Below are positions 50,772-59,813 of a DNA stretch of 64,000 nt, one piece after another (position 1 is the stretch's first letter; each line of letters starts with the position of its first letter). Position numbers and translations under genes: made by a program. The stretch is from Amylibacter sp. IMCC11727 (GTDB taxonomy: Bacteria; Pseudomonadota; Alphaproteobacteria; Rhodobacterales; Rhodobacteraceae): positions 2,548,001 to 2,612,000 of the forward strand of contig NZ_CP122960.1 of NCBI RefSeq assembly GCF_029854195.1, read 5' to 3'. The notes beneath the pieces are model-generated. The model saw nothing but the letters and a program-made list of their open reading frames with translations. It was not told the origin of the DNA and did not search any database.

Positions 50772-52909
50772 TACTGTGACCCTTTCAATTCCAGTCGACG
50801 TGCATGCAAGATTGGCTCGGTATAGCCCGCTGGCTGCACAGTGCCGAGGAATACAAGATCACATGCCGCTTGAAAAGCCAGCCCCTGAAAATCAGGGCCC
50901 ATCGGCGTATAGGCGGCATCACCTGCGTTTTGCTCGTCCACCACCAACGCCATGCGCCGCATGATCTCCATCACCTGATCGCGCTCCACCACACCGTGAT
51001 GCAACCAGTTGGCAATGTGCTGGGATGAAATCCGACAGGTGGCACGGTCTTCCATCAGGCCCACATTGTTGATGTCTGGAACTTTGGAACAGCCAACCCC
51101 TTGGTCGATCCAACGCACCACATACCCAAGGATCCCTTGCGCGTTGTTTTCCACTTCGCGTGTGATCTGATCATCACTCCATGCGCGATAGGTCGCCAAT
51201 GGAATATCCAAAATGTTTTCCACATGGCCCCGACGACCGCCCGCCTTGATCTTGTCCTGAACCGCAAACACATCCACCTGATGATAATGCAGCGCGTGCA
51301 ACGTGGCCGCCGTTGGGCTTGGCACCCAAGCACAATTCGCACCAGACCGAGGATGCCCGATTTTTTCTTCCATCATAGCGGCCATCATATCAGGGGCGGC
51401 CCACATGCCTTTGCCGATCTGCGCTTTGCCCTGCAAACCACATTCCAAACCCACATCTACATTCTGGTTTTCATAGGCCCCGATCCAGCTTTTGCGTTTA
51501 ATGAAATCTTTGCGCGAAAACGGCCCCGCTTCCATCGAGGTGTGGATTTCATCCCCCGTGCGATCCAAGAATCCAGTGTTGATAAACGCCACACGATGTT
51601 TGGCCGCACGGATACATTCTTTCAAATTCACTGTTGTGCGGCGTTCTTCGTCCATAATGCCGATTTTCACGGTGTGACGCGGCAGGCCAAGAATATCCTC
51701 AACCTTGTCAAACACCTCAGCAGCAAAGGCTACCTCATCTGGGCCGTGCATTTTGGGCTTCACCACGTAAACCGATCCATGCACCGAATTGCCGCTGTCC
51801 CGCTTCAAATCGTGCATGGCAATCAACGTGGTCATCATGCCATCCATCAGACCTTCGAACACTTCGTTCCCGTCTTTGTCCAAAATAGACGGGTTCGTCA
51901 TCAAATGCCCGACATTGCGCACCCACAACAACGCACGCCCTTTCAGGGTAAACGCACTGCCATCAGGGGCCGTATATTCGCGATCTGGGTTCAAACGGCG
52001 GGTCGTAGTCTTGCCCCCCTTTGTGACTTCTTCTTCCAGATCACCTTTCATCAGGCCCAGCCAATTGGAATAGCACAGAACCTTATCCGCCGCGTCCACG
52101 GCCGCCACGCTGTCTTCGCAATCCATAATGGCACTCATGGCGCTCTCAACCAGCACATCCGCCAGCGCTGCCTGATCGCGACGGCCAATCATGTTGTTGC
52201 CATCAAACAGCAGCTCCATGTGCAACCCATTGTTTTGCAACAATATCGCTTCTGGATTGGCACGGCTCCCGCGATAGCCTTTGAATTTTTCTGGGGAACG
52301 CAGCGGATTGCCGTCCATCAGCAACGCACCGTCCACAACCTCATAGGTGCGCACATCCGCATGGCTTGTTCCATCAATCGGGAAATGATCATCCAGCATC
52401 ACACGCGCGCGCGCCACAACGCGCCCCCCACGGCCACGATTGTATCCGCCGGGTTCTGGCAAATCCCCCAAAACATCCGTGCCATACATCGCATCATACA
52501 AGCTGCCCCAACGGGCATTCGCCGCGTTCAGCGCATAACGTGCGTTCATGATCGGAACCACCAATTGCGGCCCAGGCACCTTGGCAATCTCTGGGTCTAC
52601 ATTCGCCGTTTCAATCTCGAAATCCGCACCCTCTTCCACCAGATAGCCGATGTCTTTCAAAAACGCCTGATATTCATCGCGGTCATGCAACTTACCACGG
52701 CGCTCAATGTGCCACGCATCAATCTGGGCCTTCAAATCTTGACGATGATCCAACAGCGCCTTGTTCTTTGGGCCCAACACATGAACGATTTCAGAAAACC
52801 CTTTCCAAAACGCGTCGCCATCCACTTCTGTGCCGGGAAGGGCACGCGCCTCCACAAACTCTGCCAATTGCGTATCAACCTGAAGCCCGTGTTTCTCGAT
52901 GTATGCCAT
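50771..52909 (-). CDS. glcB: Malate synthase G
   Basis: Condenses glyoxylate with acetyl-CoA to malate. The 712-residue protein starts MAYIEKHGLQVDTQLAEFVE, with GGAGG six bases upstream. It is G-type: long TIM barrel with insertion, including DCEDSVAAVDAADKVLCYSNW (split, about residues 260-280), GIMDEERRTTVNLKECIRAAKHR (about 429) and a C-terminal catalytic segment MEDRATCRISSQHIANWL (about 625-642) with the Asp general-base neighbourhood. No isocitrate lyase, so glyoxylate probably comes from glycolate, glycine or another source. Coupled to the GlcG-like gene. Confidence 0.96.
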   Translation of the reverse strand: MAYIEKHGLQVDTQLAEFVEARALPGTEVDGDAFWKGFSEIVHVLGPKNKALLDHRQDLKAQIDAWHIERRGKLHDRDEYQAFLKDIGYLVEEGADFEIETANVDPEIAKVPGPQLVVPIMNARYALNAANARWGSLYDAMYGTDVLGDLPEPGGYNRGRGGRVVARARVMLDDHFPIDGTSHADVRTYEVVDGALLMDGNPLRSPEKFKGYRGSRANPEAILLQNNGLHMELLFDGNNMIGRRDQAALADVLVESAMSAIMDCEDSVAAVDAADKVLCYSNWLGLMKGDLEEEVTKGGKTTTRRLNPDREYTAPDGSAFTLKGRALLWVRNVGHLMTNPSILDKDGNEVFEGLMDGMMTTLIAMHDLKRDSGNSVHGSVYVVKPKMHGPDEVAFAAEVFDKVEDILGLPRHTVKIGIMDEERRTTVNLKECIRAAKHRVAFINTGFLDRTGDEIHTSMEAGPFSRKDFIKRKSWIGAYENQNVDVGLECGLQGKAQIGKGMWAAPDMMAAMMEEKIGHPRSGANCAWVPSPTAATLHALHYHQVDVFAVQDKIKAGGRRGHVENILDIPLATYRAWSDDQITREVENNAQGILGYVVRWIDQGVGCSKVPDINNVGLMEDRATCRISSQHIANWLHHGVVERDQVMEIMRRMALVVDEQNAGDAAYTPMGPDFQGLAFQAACDLVFLGTVQPAGYTEPILHARRLELKGSQ

Positions 52910-53006
52910 GGTATTCCTCCAAAAAATCGCACCACTCCTACGCCAGCCACCCCGTCGGGTCAAACGCGCTTTGCTAATGAAATTGATTAGAAATTCTTAA
53001 CTCACA

Positions 53007-53037
53007 AAAAAGGGGCCGACCCGCAGGTCAGCCCCCA
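53007..53037 (-). terminator. Rho-independent terminator after small membrane protein gene
   Basis: GGGGC, one base, GACC pairs with GGTC, one base, GCCCC; on the minus strand TTTTTT follows. It lies about 20 bases past the gene at 53055-53249. Confidence 0.85.
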
Positions 53038-53054
53038 TCAAACTCTACTCGAAA

Positions 53055-53249
53055 TTAACCCTCGACGCGTGCGCCAGTGGTGCTTTCGATCTGCACAGCA
53101 GCCCCTTCTGGCGCATCCCCGCGCAGAAATTGCGTGCTGAAAAATACGACAAACCCAACGGCGACAAGGCCAAGCACCAATCCGATTCCCACCAGCGGCC
53201 CTTTATGGCGCTGTTTTTGGGTGTCCAGATTTGTGTCTGTAGCTGACAT
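53055..53249 (-). CDS. Small single-span membrane protein
   Basis: A 64-residue protein with a charged N-terminus, one hydrophobic helix (about residues 20-41) and a short polar tail ending TTGARVEG. The ATG at 53249 is chosen because AAAGGAG lies six bases upstream, whereas it directly abuts the alternative ATG at 53255. Divergent from pepN with 75 bases between starts. Function unknown. Confidence 0.65.
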   Translation of the reverse strand: MSATDTNLDTQKQRHKGPLVGIGLVLGLVAVGFVVFFSTQFLRGDAPEGAAVQIESTTGARVEG

Positions 53250-53324
53250 TGTCATCTCCTTTGGTTGTGTTACCAATCACGACATAGGGCGTTGCCCCAA
53301 AAAGTCGAGCAAAGGACCACAAAG

Positions 53325-55895
53325 ATGAAACCCACCCAAGCCCCCACAATCCGCCTGTCCGACTACACACAGCCACCATTTTGGATCAAAACCGTCGATC
53401 TGCACTTTACCCTGCACCCCACGGCCACCCGCGTGCGCTCTACCATCGAATTCACCGCCAACAGCGACCGCACAGATGGCCCGCACGACCTGCGCCTGCA
53501 CGGCCAAGACTTGAAACTCATCTCCGCTGCACTCAATGGCACTGCGTTAAAGTCGGATGAAATCCTGCTCGATGCCGAAGGTCTGACCATCCCCGCCGAT
53601 CTGGTCCCCCAAGACGGTTTCACTTGGACGGCCGAAGTTGAAATCAATCCAGAAGCAAACACCTCCCTCAACGGCCTTTACATGTCGAACGGCATGTACT
53701 GCACCCAATGCGAAGCCGAAGGTTTCCGCAAAATCACCTATTCCTACGACCGCCCTGATGTGATGGCGATTTACACCGTCAGCATCGACGGCGACAGCCC
53801 CGTTTTGCTCTCAAACGGCAACAAACAGGGCCACGGCAAATGGCATGACCCGCACCCCAAACCCGCTTACCTTTTCGCACTCGTCGCGGGCGATCTTGTC
53901 GCCCACACCGACAGCTTCACCACCATGTCGGGCCGCGAAGTCGCTCTCGAAATCTGGGTCCGCCCGGGGGATGAGGACAAATGCGCCTACGCCATGGATG
54001 CCCTCAAACGCTCCATGCGCTGGGACGAAGTCGAATACGGCCGCGAATACGATCTGGACCTGTTCATGATCGTCGCCGTGGATGATTTCAATATGGGCGC
54101 GATGGAAAATAAGGGGTTGAACATCTTCAACTCCAAATACGTCCTCGCCTCGCCGCAAACAGCCACAGACCGTGATTACGAACTGATCGAAGGCATCATC
54201 GCGCACGAATACTTCCACAACTGGACAGGCAACCGCATCACTTGCCGCGACTGGTTCCAACTGTGTTTGAAAGAGGGCCTCACCGTCTTCCGCGATCAAC
54301 AATTTTCAGGCGACGAACGCTCTCACGCCGTAAACCGCATCGAAAACGTCCTACAACTCCGCGCAAGACAATTTCGCGAAGACGCAGGCCCGCTCGCCCA
54401 TCCGCTACGCCCCGAAGAATACATCGAAATCAATAACTTCTACACCGCAACCGTCTATGAAAAGGGCGCCGAAGTCATCGGAATGCTCCGCACCCTCGTG
54501 GGCGCAGAAAACTATCGCAAAGCACTCGATCTGTATTTCGAGCGCCACGACAACCAAGCCTGCACCATCGAACACTGGATCAAAGTGTTCGAAGATGCCT
54601 GCGACACCGACCTCAGCCAATTCGCGCTGTGGTACGCCCAAGCAGGCACACCAAAAATCGGCGTTACCGAACGCTTTGAAGGCGACACGCTCACCCTCAC
54701 ATTCACCCAAACAAACCCCGACACACCGGGCCAAACCGACAAGAAACCCCAGGTCGTCCCAATCCGCACAGGCTTCCTCGGCGCCGACGGATCAGAAGCC
54801 GCACCAGAACAACTCCTCACCCTCACAGACAACGAACAATCGTTCGAAATCAACGGTCTGTCAGCCCACCCAACAGTCAGCTACCTGCGTGGGTTCTCTG
54901 CCCCCGTGATCCTGAACCGCACCGTAGACAACGCCACCCGCGCCTTCTTGCTGACCCACGACACCGACCCGTTCAACCAATGGGAAGCAGGCCGCGACTA
55001 TGCCATGTCCCTGCTCACCGATATGGCCACCAAGGGCACAAACCCCGACGCCGCTTTCACCGCCGCTATGCTCGCCGTCGCCACAAACGATGCGCTGGAC
55101 CCTGCCTTCCGCGCCCTCGTCCTCTCCCTCCCCTCCGAAGACGCGCTGGCACAGTCCCTGTTTGACGCAGGCCAAACACCCGACCCAGATGCGATCCACA
55201 CCGCGCGAAAATCTCTTGCCAAAGCAATGGCAGACACCATGGCCGACGATCTGCCAAACCTCTATGCCTCCCTTGCCGTATCTGGCCCCTACACCCCGGA
55301 TGCAACGGACGCTGGTAAACGTTCTTTGCGCGCTGCAGTCCTGTCCCTCATCAGCAAACATGAACCAGACTGCGCCACAGCCCGCGCCCAATTCGCCGCC
55401 GCAGACAACATGACCGAACAACTCTCCGCCCTCTCCACGCTTATCTCAAACGGCCAAGGCGCAGAGGCCACCGCCACCTTCTACGACCAGTGGAAAGCAG
55501 ACCGCCTTGTTATCGACAAATGGTTCACCGTGCAGGTTTCCGCCGCACCCCCAGACACCGCCGTCGATGTGGCCAAAACGCTGACACAACACCCGGATTT
55601 CGATTGGAAAAACCCAAATCGCTATCGGTCCCTGATCGCAGGCTTTGCCATGATGAACCCCGCAGGGTTCCATCGCAAAGACGGGCGCGGCTATGAATTC
55701 TTCGCCGATTGGCTGATAAAACTCGATCCCGTAAACCCGCAAACCACCGCGCGGATGTGCGGCGGGTTCGAAACATGGCGGCGCTACGATGCCTCGCGTC
55801 AGGGGCTCATGCGCAAACAACTCGCCCGCATCGCCGCCCTGCCGAACTTGTCCAAAGACACCGCCGAAATCACAGGAAAAATCCTCGGCGATTAA
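53325..55895 (+). CDS. pepN: Aminopeptidase N (M1 family)
   Basis: Zinc aminopeptidase releasing N-terminal residues from peptides in the cytoplasm. The 856-residue protein has the exopeptidase GAMEN motif at residues 258-262, zinc-binding HEYFH at 294-298 with a downstream Glu at about 317, and the C-terminal DUF3458-type helical domain, as in the E. coli-type PepN. AAAGGA lies eight bases before the ATG. It starts the plus-strand run of genes that reaches gatB. Confidence 0.96.
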   Translation: MKPTQAPTIRLSDYTQPPFWIKTVDLHFTLHPTATRVRSTIEFTANSDRTDGPHDLRLHGQDLKLISAALNGTALKSDEILLDAEGLTIPADLVPQDGFTWTAEVEINPEANTSLNGLYMSNGMYCTQCEAEGFRKITYSYDRPDVMAIYTVSIDGDSPVLLSNGNKQGHGKWHDPHPKPAYLFALVAGDLVAHTDSFTTMSGREVALEIWVRPGDEDKCAYAMDALKRSMRWDEVEYGREYDLDLFMIVAVDDFNMGAMENKGLNIFNSKYVLASPQTATDRDYELIEGIIAHEYFHNWTGNRITCRDWFQLCLKEGLTVFRDQQFSGDERSHAVNRIENVLQLRARQFREDAGPLAHPLRPEEYIEINNFYTATVYEKGAEVIGMLRTLVGAENYRKALDLYFERHDNQACTIEHWIKVFEDACDTDLSQFALWYAQAGTPKIGVTERFEGDTLTLTFTQTNPDTPGQTDKKPQVVPIRTGFLGADGSEAAPEQLLTLTDNEQSFEINGLSAHPTVSYLRGFSAPVILNRTVDNATRAFLLTHDTDPFNQWEAGRDYAMSLLTDMATKGTNPDAAFTAAMLAVATNDALDPAFRALVLSLPSEDALAQSLFDAGQTPDPDAIHTARKSLAKAMADTMADDLPNLYASLAVSGPYTPDATDAGKRSLRAAVLSLISKHEPDCATARAQFAAADNMTEQLSALSTLISNGQGAEATATFYDQWKADRLVIDKWFTVQVSAAPPDTAVDVAKTLTQHPDFDWKNPNRYRSLIAGFAMMNPAGFHRKDGRGYEFFADWLIKLDPVNPQTTARMCGGFETWRRYDASRQGLMRKQLARIAALPNLSKDTAEITGKILGD

Positions 55896-55935
55896 GTCCT
55901 AAAATTGCCTTTTTCTTGGGGCAAATATCCGCGGG

Positions 55936-55968
55936 GGTGCGGGGGCTGCCAGCCCCCGCCGCCGCACC
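55936..55968. repeat. GC-rich palindrome (REP-like)
   Basis: GCGGGGGCT-GCC-AGCCCCCGC, a perfect nine-pair stem with three-base loop, flanked by GGTGC and GCACC, between pepN and the next gene. It is preceded by GCAAATATCC. I recall similar GCAAATATCC plus G-run palindromes as abundant intergenic repeats in Rhodobacterales. No T-run follows, so it is not a typical terminator. Confidence 0.55.
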
Positions 55969-56000
55969 AAAAACAAATTTATCAAAAGGGACACATTTCA

Positions 56001-56519
56001 ATGCCATTTATCCTCTCCCTCATTGCCATCGCTGGGGCCGCTTATTTCTGGTTCAACCGTGCGCGAAACGCCAAAGACGCCGCCGTTGATATCTTGGATG
56101 CGGCCAATGATGTGCGCCTTGCCGCCCGTCGCTTCGGCTTCAAACGCCGCACCAACGGGCACCCCGTTGATGACATCAACGAACCCGAAGTGGCCATCGC
56201 CACCATCGCCACCGCGTTTTTGGAACTCGACGATCTGCCCACCCAAAACCAACGGGATCAATTGGCGGTGCAACTGCAATACCAGTTAAACCAATCGCCC
56301 AAAGATGCCGAAGAACTCATGGTTCTTGGCCGCTGGCTGATGCAACAATGTGGCCGCCCAGACGCCGCAATTTCCCGCGTCACACGCCGTCTTTATAAAT
56401 TTGACGGGGTGCATTCGGTGGAACCCTTGATGACCATTCTCAAAAACCTTGCGGGGGAAAACCTGTCTGACAGTCAATCAGACTGCATCACCGACATCAC
56501 CCACGCGTTCCGGCTCTAA
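56001..56519 (+). CDS. Conserved hypothetical protein with N-terminal membrane anchor
   Basis: A 172-residue protein with an N-terminal hydrophobic segment (PFILSLIAIAGAAYFWF, residues 2-18) and a helical soluble part (DILDAANDVRLAARRFGF, then ATAFLELDDLPTQNQRDQLAVQLQYQLN (split for length), and a GRWLMQQCGRPDAAISRVTRRL region). The pattern resembles a helical-repeat or TIM44-like anchored protein but I cannot name it. Start has AAAAGGG upstream but with a rather long spacing. 10 bases separate it from the cupin gene. Confidence 0.65.
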   Translation: MPFILSLIAIAGAAYFWFNRARNAKDAAVDILDAANDVRLAARRFGFKRRTNGHPVDDINEPEVAIATIATAFLELDDLPTQNQRDQLAVQLQYQLNQSPKDAEELMVLGRWLMQQCGRPDAAISRVTRRLYKFDGVHSVEPLMTILKNLAGENLSDSQSDCITDITHAFRL

Positions 56520-56529
56520 GGACACACCA

Positions 56530-57129
56530 ATGCCCCAAGGAAAATCCGCCCTTCAATCTCTGTTCATCGCCCTTGCGGATACATTTGATGAAGAAGGCCG
56601 CGCAGGCGCGCAAGAGGCCGCATCGGCCCTGCGGATCATGGCCGACCTGATCCCGAACGCGCCACCCCTGTTTTCAACCAGATACGCAGAGGCACTGACC
56701 CAAACCCTGCAAACCTCAGATCACCCGCTTGCACCCCTGATAATCAACGCCATCCCGTTTATCCCCTGGGGCGGGTCCGAAGCCCGCAGTGGCCGCATAT
56801 CTGACACGCTCGCCGATCAAATGCCCATGTGCGAACTGGTCGGTCCGGACGGCCTGTTCAAAATCGGCCACGTGCGTGTTGGCCTCTGTATGCAACAGGC
56901 AGGCGTCGTCTATGGCCCGCGCCGCCACCTTGCCGAAGAAACCTTCGTGCAAATCGCAGGTCGCGCACTTTGGTCCACCGAAAACAACACCCCAACCACC
57001 CACGACACAGGCGCGTTCATCCACCACCCGTCGAATGTTCTGCACACCTCTCAAACCACTGGCGCGCCCGTGTTTACCGCGTGGCGCTGGTCTGGCGACA
57101 TCGGCTTTGACACGTATCAATTGAAATAG
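56530..57129 (+). CDS. DMSP lyase-family (DddL/DddQ-like) cupin protein with altered active site
   Basis: A 199-residue cupin resembling the dimethylsulfoniopropionate lyase family. The metal-binding block RRHLAEETF (His133-x3-Glu137-x-Phe139) and the second block HHPSNVLHT (His172) line up with the H-x3-E-x-Y and H ligands of DddQ-type enzymes. At the position of the Tyr thought to be the catalytic base there is Phe139 (codon TTC). The metal site may be intact, but DMSP cleavage is doubtful. AGGA lies seven bases before the ATG. No other DMSP genes are seen nearby. Confidence 0.65.
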   Translation: MPQGKSALQSLFIALADTFDEEGRAGAQEAASALRIMADLIPNAPPLFSTRYAEALTQTLQTSDHPLAPLIINAIPFIPWGGSEARSGRISDTLADQMPMCELVGPDGLFKIGHVRVGLCMQQAGVVYGPRRHLAEETFVQIAGRALWSTENNTPTTHDTGAFIHHPSNVLHTSQTTGAPVFTAWRWSGDIGFDTYQLK

Positions 57130-57200
57130 CCGCTCACACAGACGTGCAGTGACAAAACCCCCGCACCCCGACATCCTTGGCCCAAACCAAAGGATGTACC

Positions 57201-57764
57201 ATGCGCACAATTCCCCTTCTCCTCTGCCTTCTCGCCTCCCCCGTCATCGCGCAAGACCGCGCAGGAAATGACACGGCGGGCGAATGGCGCTTTGACCACC
57301 ACAAAGCCTTCGGCCTGTGGGACAGCATGTGCGACTGGCGCGAAACCGATGGCATCACCGAACGCCGCTGTTATCTGCGCTATGTGGATGTGTTTTCGCC
57401 CCGCCCAAAATTTGCCGCCGTCTTTACCTTTATTACTCCTGAACCCCAAGGGTACAAAATCGAATTCGGCATCGAACCAAACACTCTGTATAAAAAGGGC
57501 GGATTTCGCATAGATGCGGGGGACACAACCACATGGCAGCTTGATGATATCAACTGCACGCGCATCGCCACATGCACATGGACAGGGAACGCAGCTGACA
57601 CGTTCATCGCCGCTCTTGCCGCATCCAGTGATGATCCAGCCGTTCTCGTCCAAGATTTCTTCGACCGCCACGGCCAAGAACAACTGCTGAAATGGGATCT
57701 CACCCCCTTTGCCGCAGCCCTTGCAGATTTCAACGCCCAAGTGGGCGAACGCGGCTTGCGCTAA
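57201..57764 (+). CDS. Exported hypothetical protein, IalB-like
   Basis: A 187-residue exported protein: signal peptide MRTIPLLLCLLASPVIAQ, with AAAGGA upstream. The mature part has WRFDHHKAFGLWDSMCDWRE, RCYLRYVDVFSPRPKFAAVF and a Cys-containing INCTRIATCTW block, which resembles the invasion-associated locus B (IalB, COG5342) family. Four Cys could form two disulfides. No virulence role is implied; many marine alphaproteobacteria have such genes. It lies between the cupin gene and gatB. Confidence 0.55.
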   Translation: MRTIPLLLCLLASPVIAQDRAGNDTAGEWRFDHHKAFGLWDSMCDWRETDGITERRCYLRYVDVFSPRPKFAAVFTFITPEPQGYKIEFGIEPNTLYKKGGFRIDAGDTTTWQLDDINCTRIATCTWTGNAADTFIAALAASSDDPAVLVQDFFDRHGQEQLLKWDLTPFAAALADFNAQVGERGLR

Positions 57765-57824
57765 AACACCCAAACGCCTAAAACGCATCCTGATAATTGC
57801 ACCAGATGCGCAAAGGCAAAGCAC

Positions 57825-59336
57825 ATGCTTGATCTGACATTCACAGAACCAAAACCGAAAACCATCTCAGGCGCCACAGGCGATTGGGAGCTTGTGATCG
57901 GCATGGAAATCCACGCGCAGGTGGCCTCAAACGCAAAACTGTTTTCAGGCGCATCCACCAAATTCGGGGCCGAACCAAACTCCAACGTGTCTTTTGTCGA
58001 TGCCGCTATGCCTGGCATGCTGCCCGTCATCAACGAATTTTGTGTGGAACAGGCGGTGCGCACGGGCCTTGGCCTCAACGCAGAAATCCACCTTTACTCC
58101 GCGTTTGATCGCAAAAACTATTTCTACCCCGACCTGCCGCAAGGCTACCAAATCAGCCAGCTCTATCACCCCATTGTGGGCGAAGGCGAAGTGCATGTAG
58201 ACATGGAACCAGGCGTGGCGCGCACCATTCGTGTGGAACGCATCCACCTTGAACAGGACGCGGGTAAATCCGTACACGACATGGACCCAAACATGTCTTT
58301 CGTGGACCTAAACCGCACAGGCGTGGCCCTGATGGAAATCGTGTCGCGCCCCGACATTCGCGGCCCAGAAGAGGCTGCCGCCTACGTGGCCAAAATCCGC
58401 CAGATCGTACAGTATCTCGGCACCTCCGACGGCAACATGCAAAACGGCAACCTGCGTGCAGACGTCAACGTGTCTGTCTGCCGTCCCGGGGATTACGAAA
58501 AATTCCGCGAAACAGGCGATTTCGGCCACCTTGGCACGCGCTGCGAGCTGAAAAACATGAACTCCATGCGCTTTATCCAAGCCGCGATCATGGCCGAAGC
58601 CAAACGCCAAATCGCCATCTTGGAAGACGGCGGCGAAATCCAGCAAAACACCATCGCATGGAACCCAGACACGGGCGAAATTTCCCCGCTGCGCTCCAAA
58701 GAAGAAGCGCATGATTACCGCTATTTCCCGTGCCCAGACCTGCTGCCACTGGAAATCGAACAGTCTTGGGTGGACGAGATCAAATCCAACCTGCCAGAAC
58801 TACCAGACGCGAAAAAGGCCCGCTTTATGGCCGATTTCGGCATGACAGAATACGACGCCAGCGTTCTGACCGCCGAAGTGGCGAGCGCCAACTACTTTGA
58901 AGAAACCGCCAAAGGCCGCGACGGTAAAACCGCCGCCAACTGGGTGATCAACGAACTGTTTGGCCGTCTGAAAAAAGACGAATGCGACATTACAGACAGC
59001 CCCGTGTCCCCCGCGCAACTTGGCGGCATCATCGACCTCATCGCCTCAGACGCGATCAGCGGCAAAATCGCCAAAGACCTGTTCGAAATCGTCTACACCG
59101 AAGGCGGCGACCCGAACGAGATCGTCGAGTCTCGCGGCATGAAACAAGTCACCGACACAGGCGCGATTGAAGCCGCCGTAGACGAAATCATCGCCGCCAA
59201 CCCCGACCAAGTGGCCAAGGCGCAAGCCAACCCCAAACTGGCTGGCTGGTTTGTGGGTCAGGTGATGAAGGCAACGGGTGGCAAGGCCAATCCAAAAGCA
59301 GTGAACGAGCTGGTGGCGAAGAAGTTGGGTGGGTGA
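57825..59336 (+). CDS. gatB: Asp-tRNA(Asn)/Glu-tRNA(Gln) amidotransferase subunit B
   Basis: Kinase/transamidase subunit of GatCAB, converting Glu-tRNA(Gln) to Gln-tRNA(Gln). The 503-residue protein has the GatB signature VIGMEIHAQVASNAKLFSGA (about residues 24-43), DLPQGYQISQLYHPIVGEGE (about 101-120), LNRTGVALMEIVSRPD and a C-terminal YqeY-like domain. AAAGG lies eight bases before the ATG. gatA and gatC are not in the window. Its stop overlaps the start of the next small gene (GTGA). Confidence 0.96.
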   Translation: MLDLTFTEPKPKTISGATGDWELVIGMEIHAQVASNAKLFSGASTKFGAEPNSNVSFVDAAMPGMLPVINEFCVEQAVRTGLGLNAEIHLYSAFDRKNYFYPDLPQGYQISQLYHPIVGEGEVHVDMEPGVARTIRVERIHLEQDAGKSVHDMDPNMSFVDLNRTGVALMEIVSRPDIRGPEEAAAYVAKIRQIVQYLGTSDGNMQNGNLRADVNVSVCRPGDYEKFRETGDFGHLGTRCELKNMNSMRFIQAAIMAEAKRQIAILEDGGEIQQNTIAWNPDTGEISPLRSKEEAHDYRYFPCPDLLPLEIEQSWVDEIKSNLPELPDAKKARFMADFGMTEYDASVLTAEVASANYFEETAKGRDGKTAANWVINELFGRLKKDECDITDSPVSPAQLGGIIDLIASDAISGKIAKDLFEIVYTEGGDPNEIVESRGMKQVTDTGAIEAAVDEIIAANPDQVAKAQANPKLAGWFVGQVMKATGGKANPKAVNELVAKKLGG

Positions 59337-59668
59337 GTGAGTTTTTGATCTCAAACTTTAACAAAGTCACCTTAACGGTCGTTGTGTTGATAGCGACTTA
59401 TCAAATCTCTACGTTATTTTTTGAACGAAGCTACGAAAAGGAATTAAGTGCGTTTGTTAATAGCGTCGAGAAAAACTCAATCAGTGAAGACGGTGTTTGG
59501 TTAGAAATACGTAACTCTCTAGGAGGATGGGAGAAAGCAATTCTAATTTTTGGATATTACGGGTCAGGTGATAGAGAAGTGTGCGATCAATTGCTTAATT
59601 CGCTATCTAAAGAAAACTCTACGCGCGAATATCGATGCTCCAGTGTGAATATCGATGCTCCAGTGTGA
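59333..59668 (+). CDS. Small membrane-anchored hypothetical protein, AT-rich
   Basis: A 111-residue protein starting at GTG that overlaps the gatB stop by four bases. It has one hydrophobic segment (about residues 12-29, TLTVVVLIATYQISTLFF) and a polar C-terminal part with two Cys. Base composition is clearly more AT-rich than in its neighbours, hinting at a recent arrival or relaxed constraint. The C-terminus is altered by a 20-bp tandem duplication. No family recognised. Confidence 0.5.
   Translation: MSEFLISNFNKVTLTVVVLIATYQISTLFFERSYEKELSAFVNSVEKNSISEDGVWLEIRNSLGGWEKAILIFGYYGSGDREVCDQLLNSLSKENSTREYRCSSVNIDAPV
59627..59666 (+). repeat. Perfect 20-bp tandem duplication at the end of the small ORF
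   Basis: Two exact, adjacent copies of a 20-base unit beginning GAATATCGATGC and ending CTCCAGTGT. Without the second copy the frame would end RCSSVN and stop; with it the protein gains IDAPV. An exact duplication implies a recent event. Confidence 0.9.
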
Positions 59669-59813
59669 ACTGACCCGTTACCGATAAACAAAAGGCTCAT
59701 CGCTACAATCTTCACCGCGCCTACTTGTTTGAAACAGCTAGGCCAAAAAGCCTTCAGCGAATTTGTTGCAACAGTTTTAGCTAGTAAACCGAACGCCCCC
59801 TAGGACGGACCTC

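Noticed and set aside
51101..52990. 629-codon plus-strand open frame
   Set aside because: It is antisense to the clear malate synthase G gene, is rich in His, Ile and Gln as mirrored codons produce, and has no ribosome binding site or recognisable domain.
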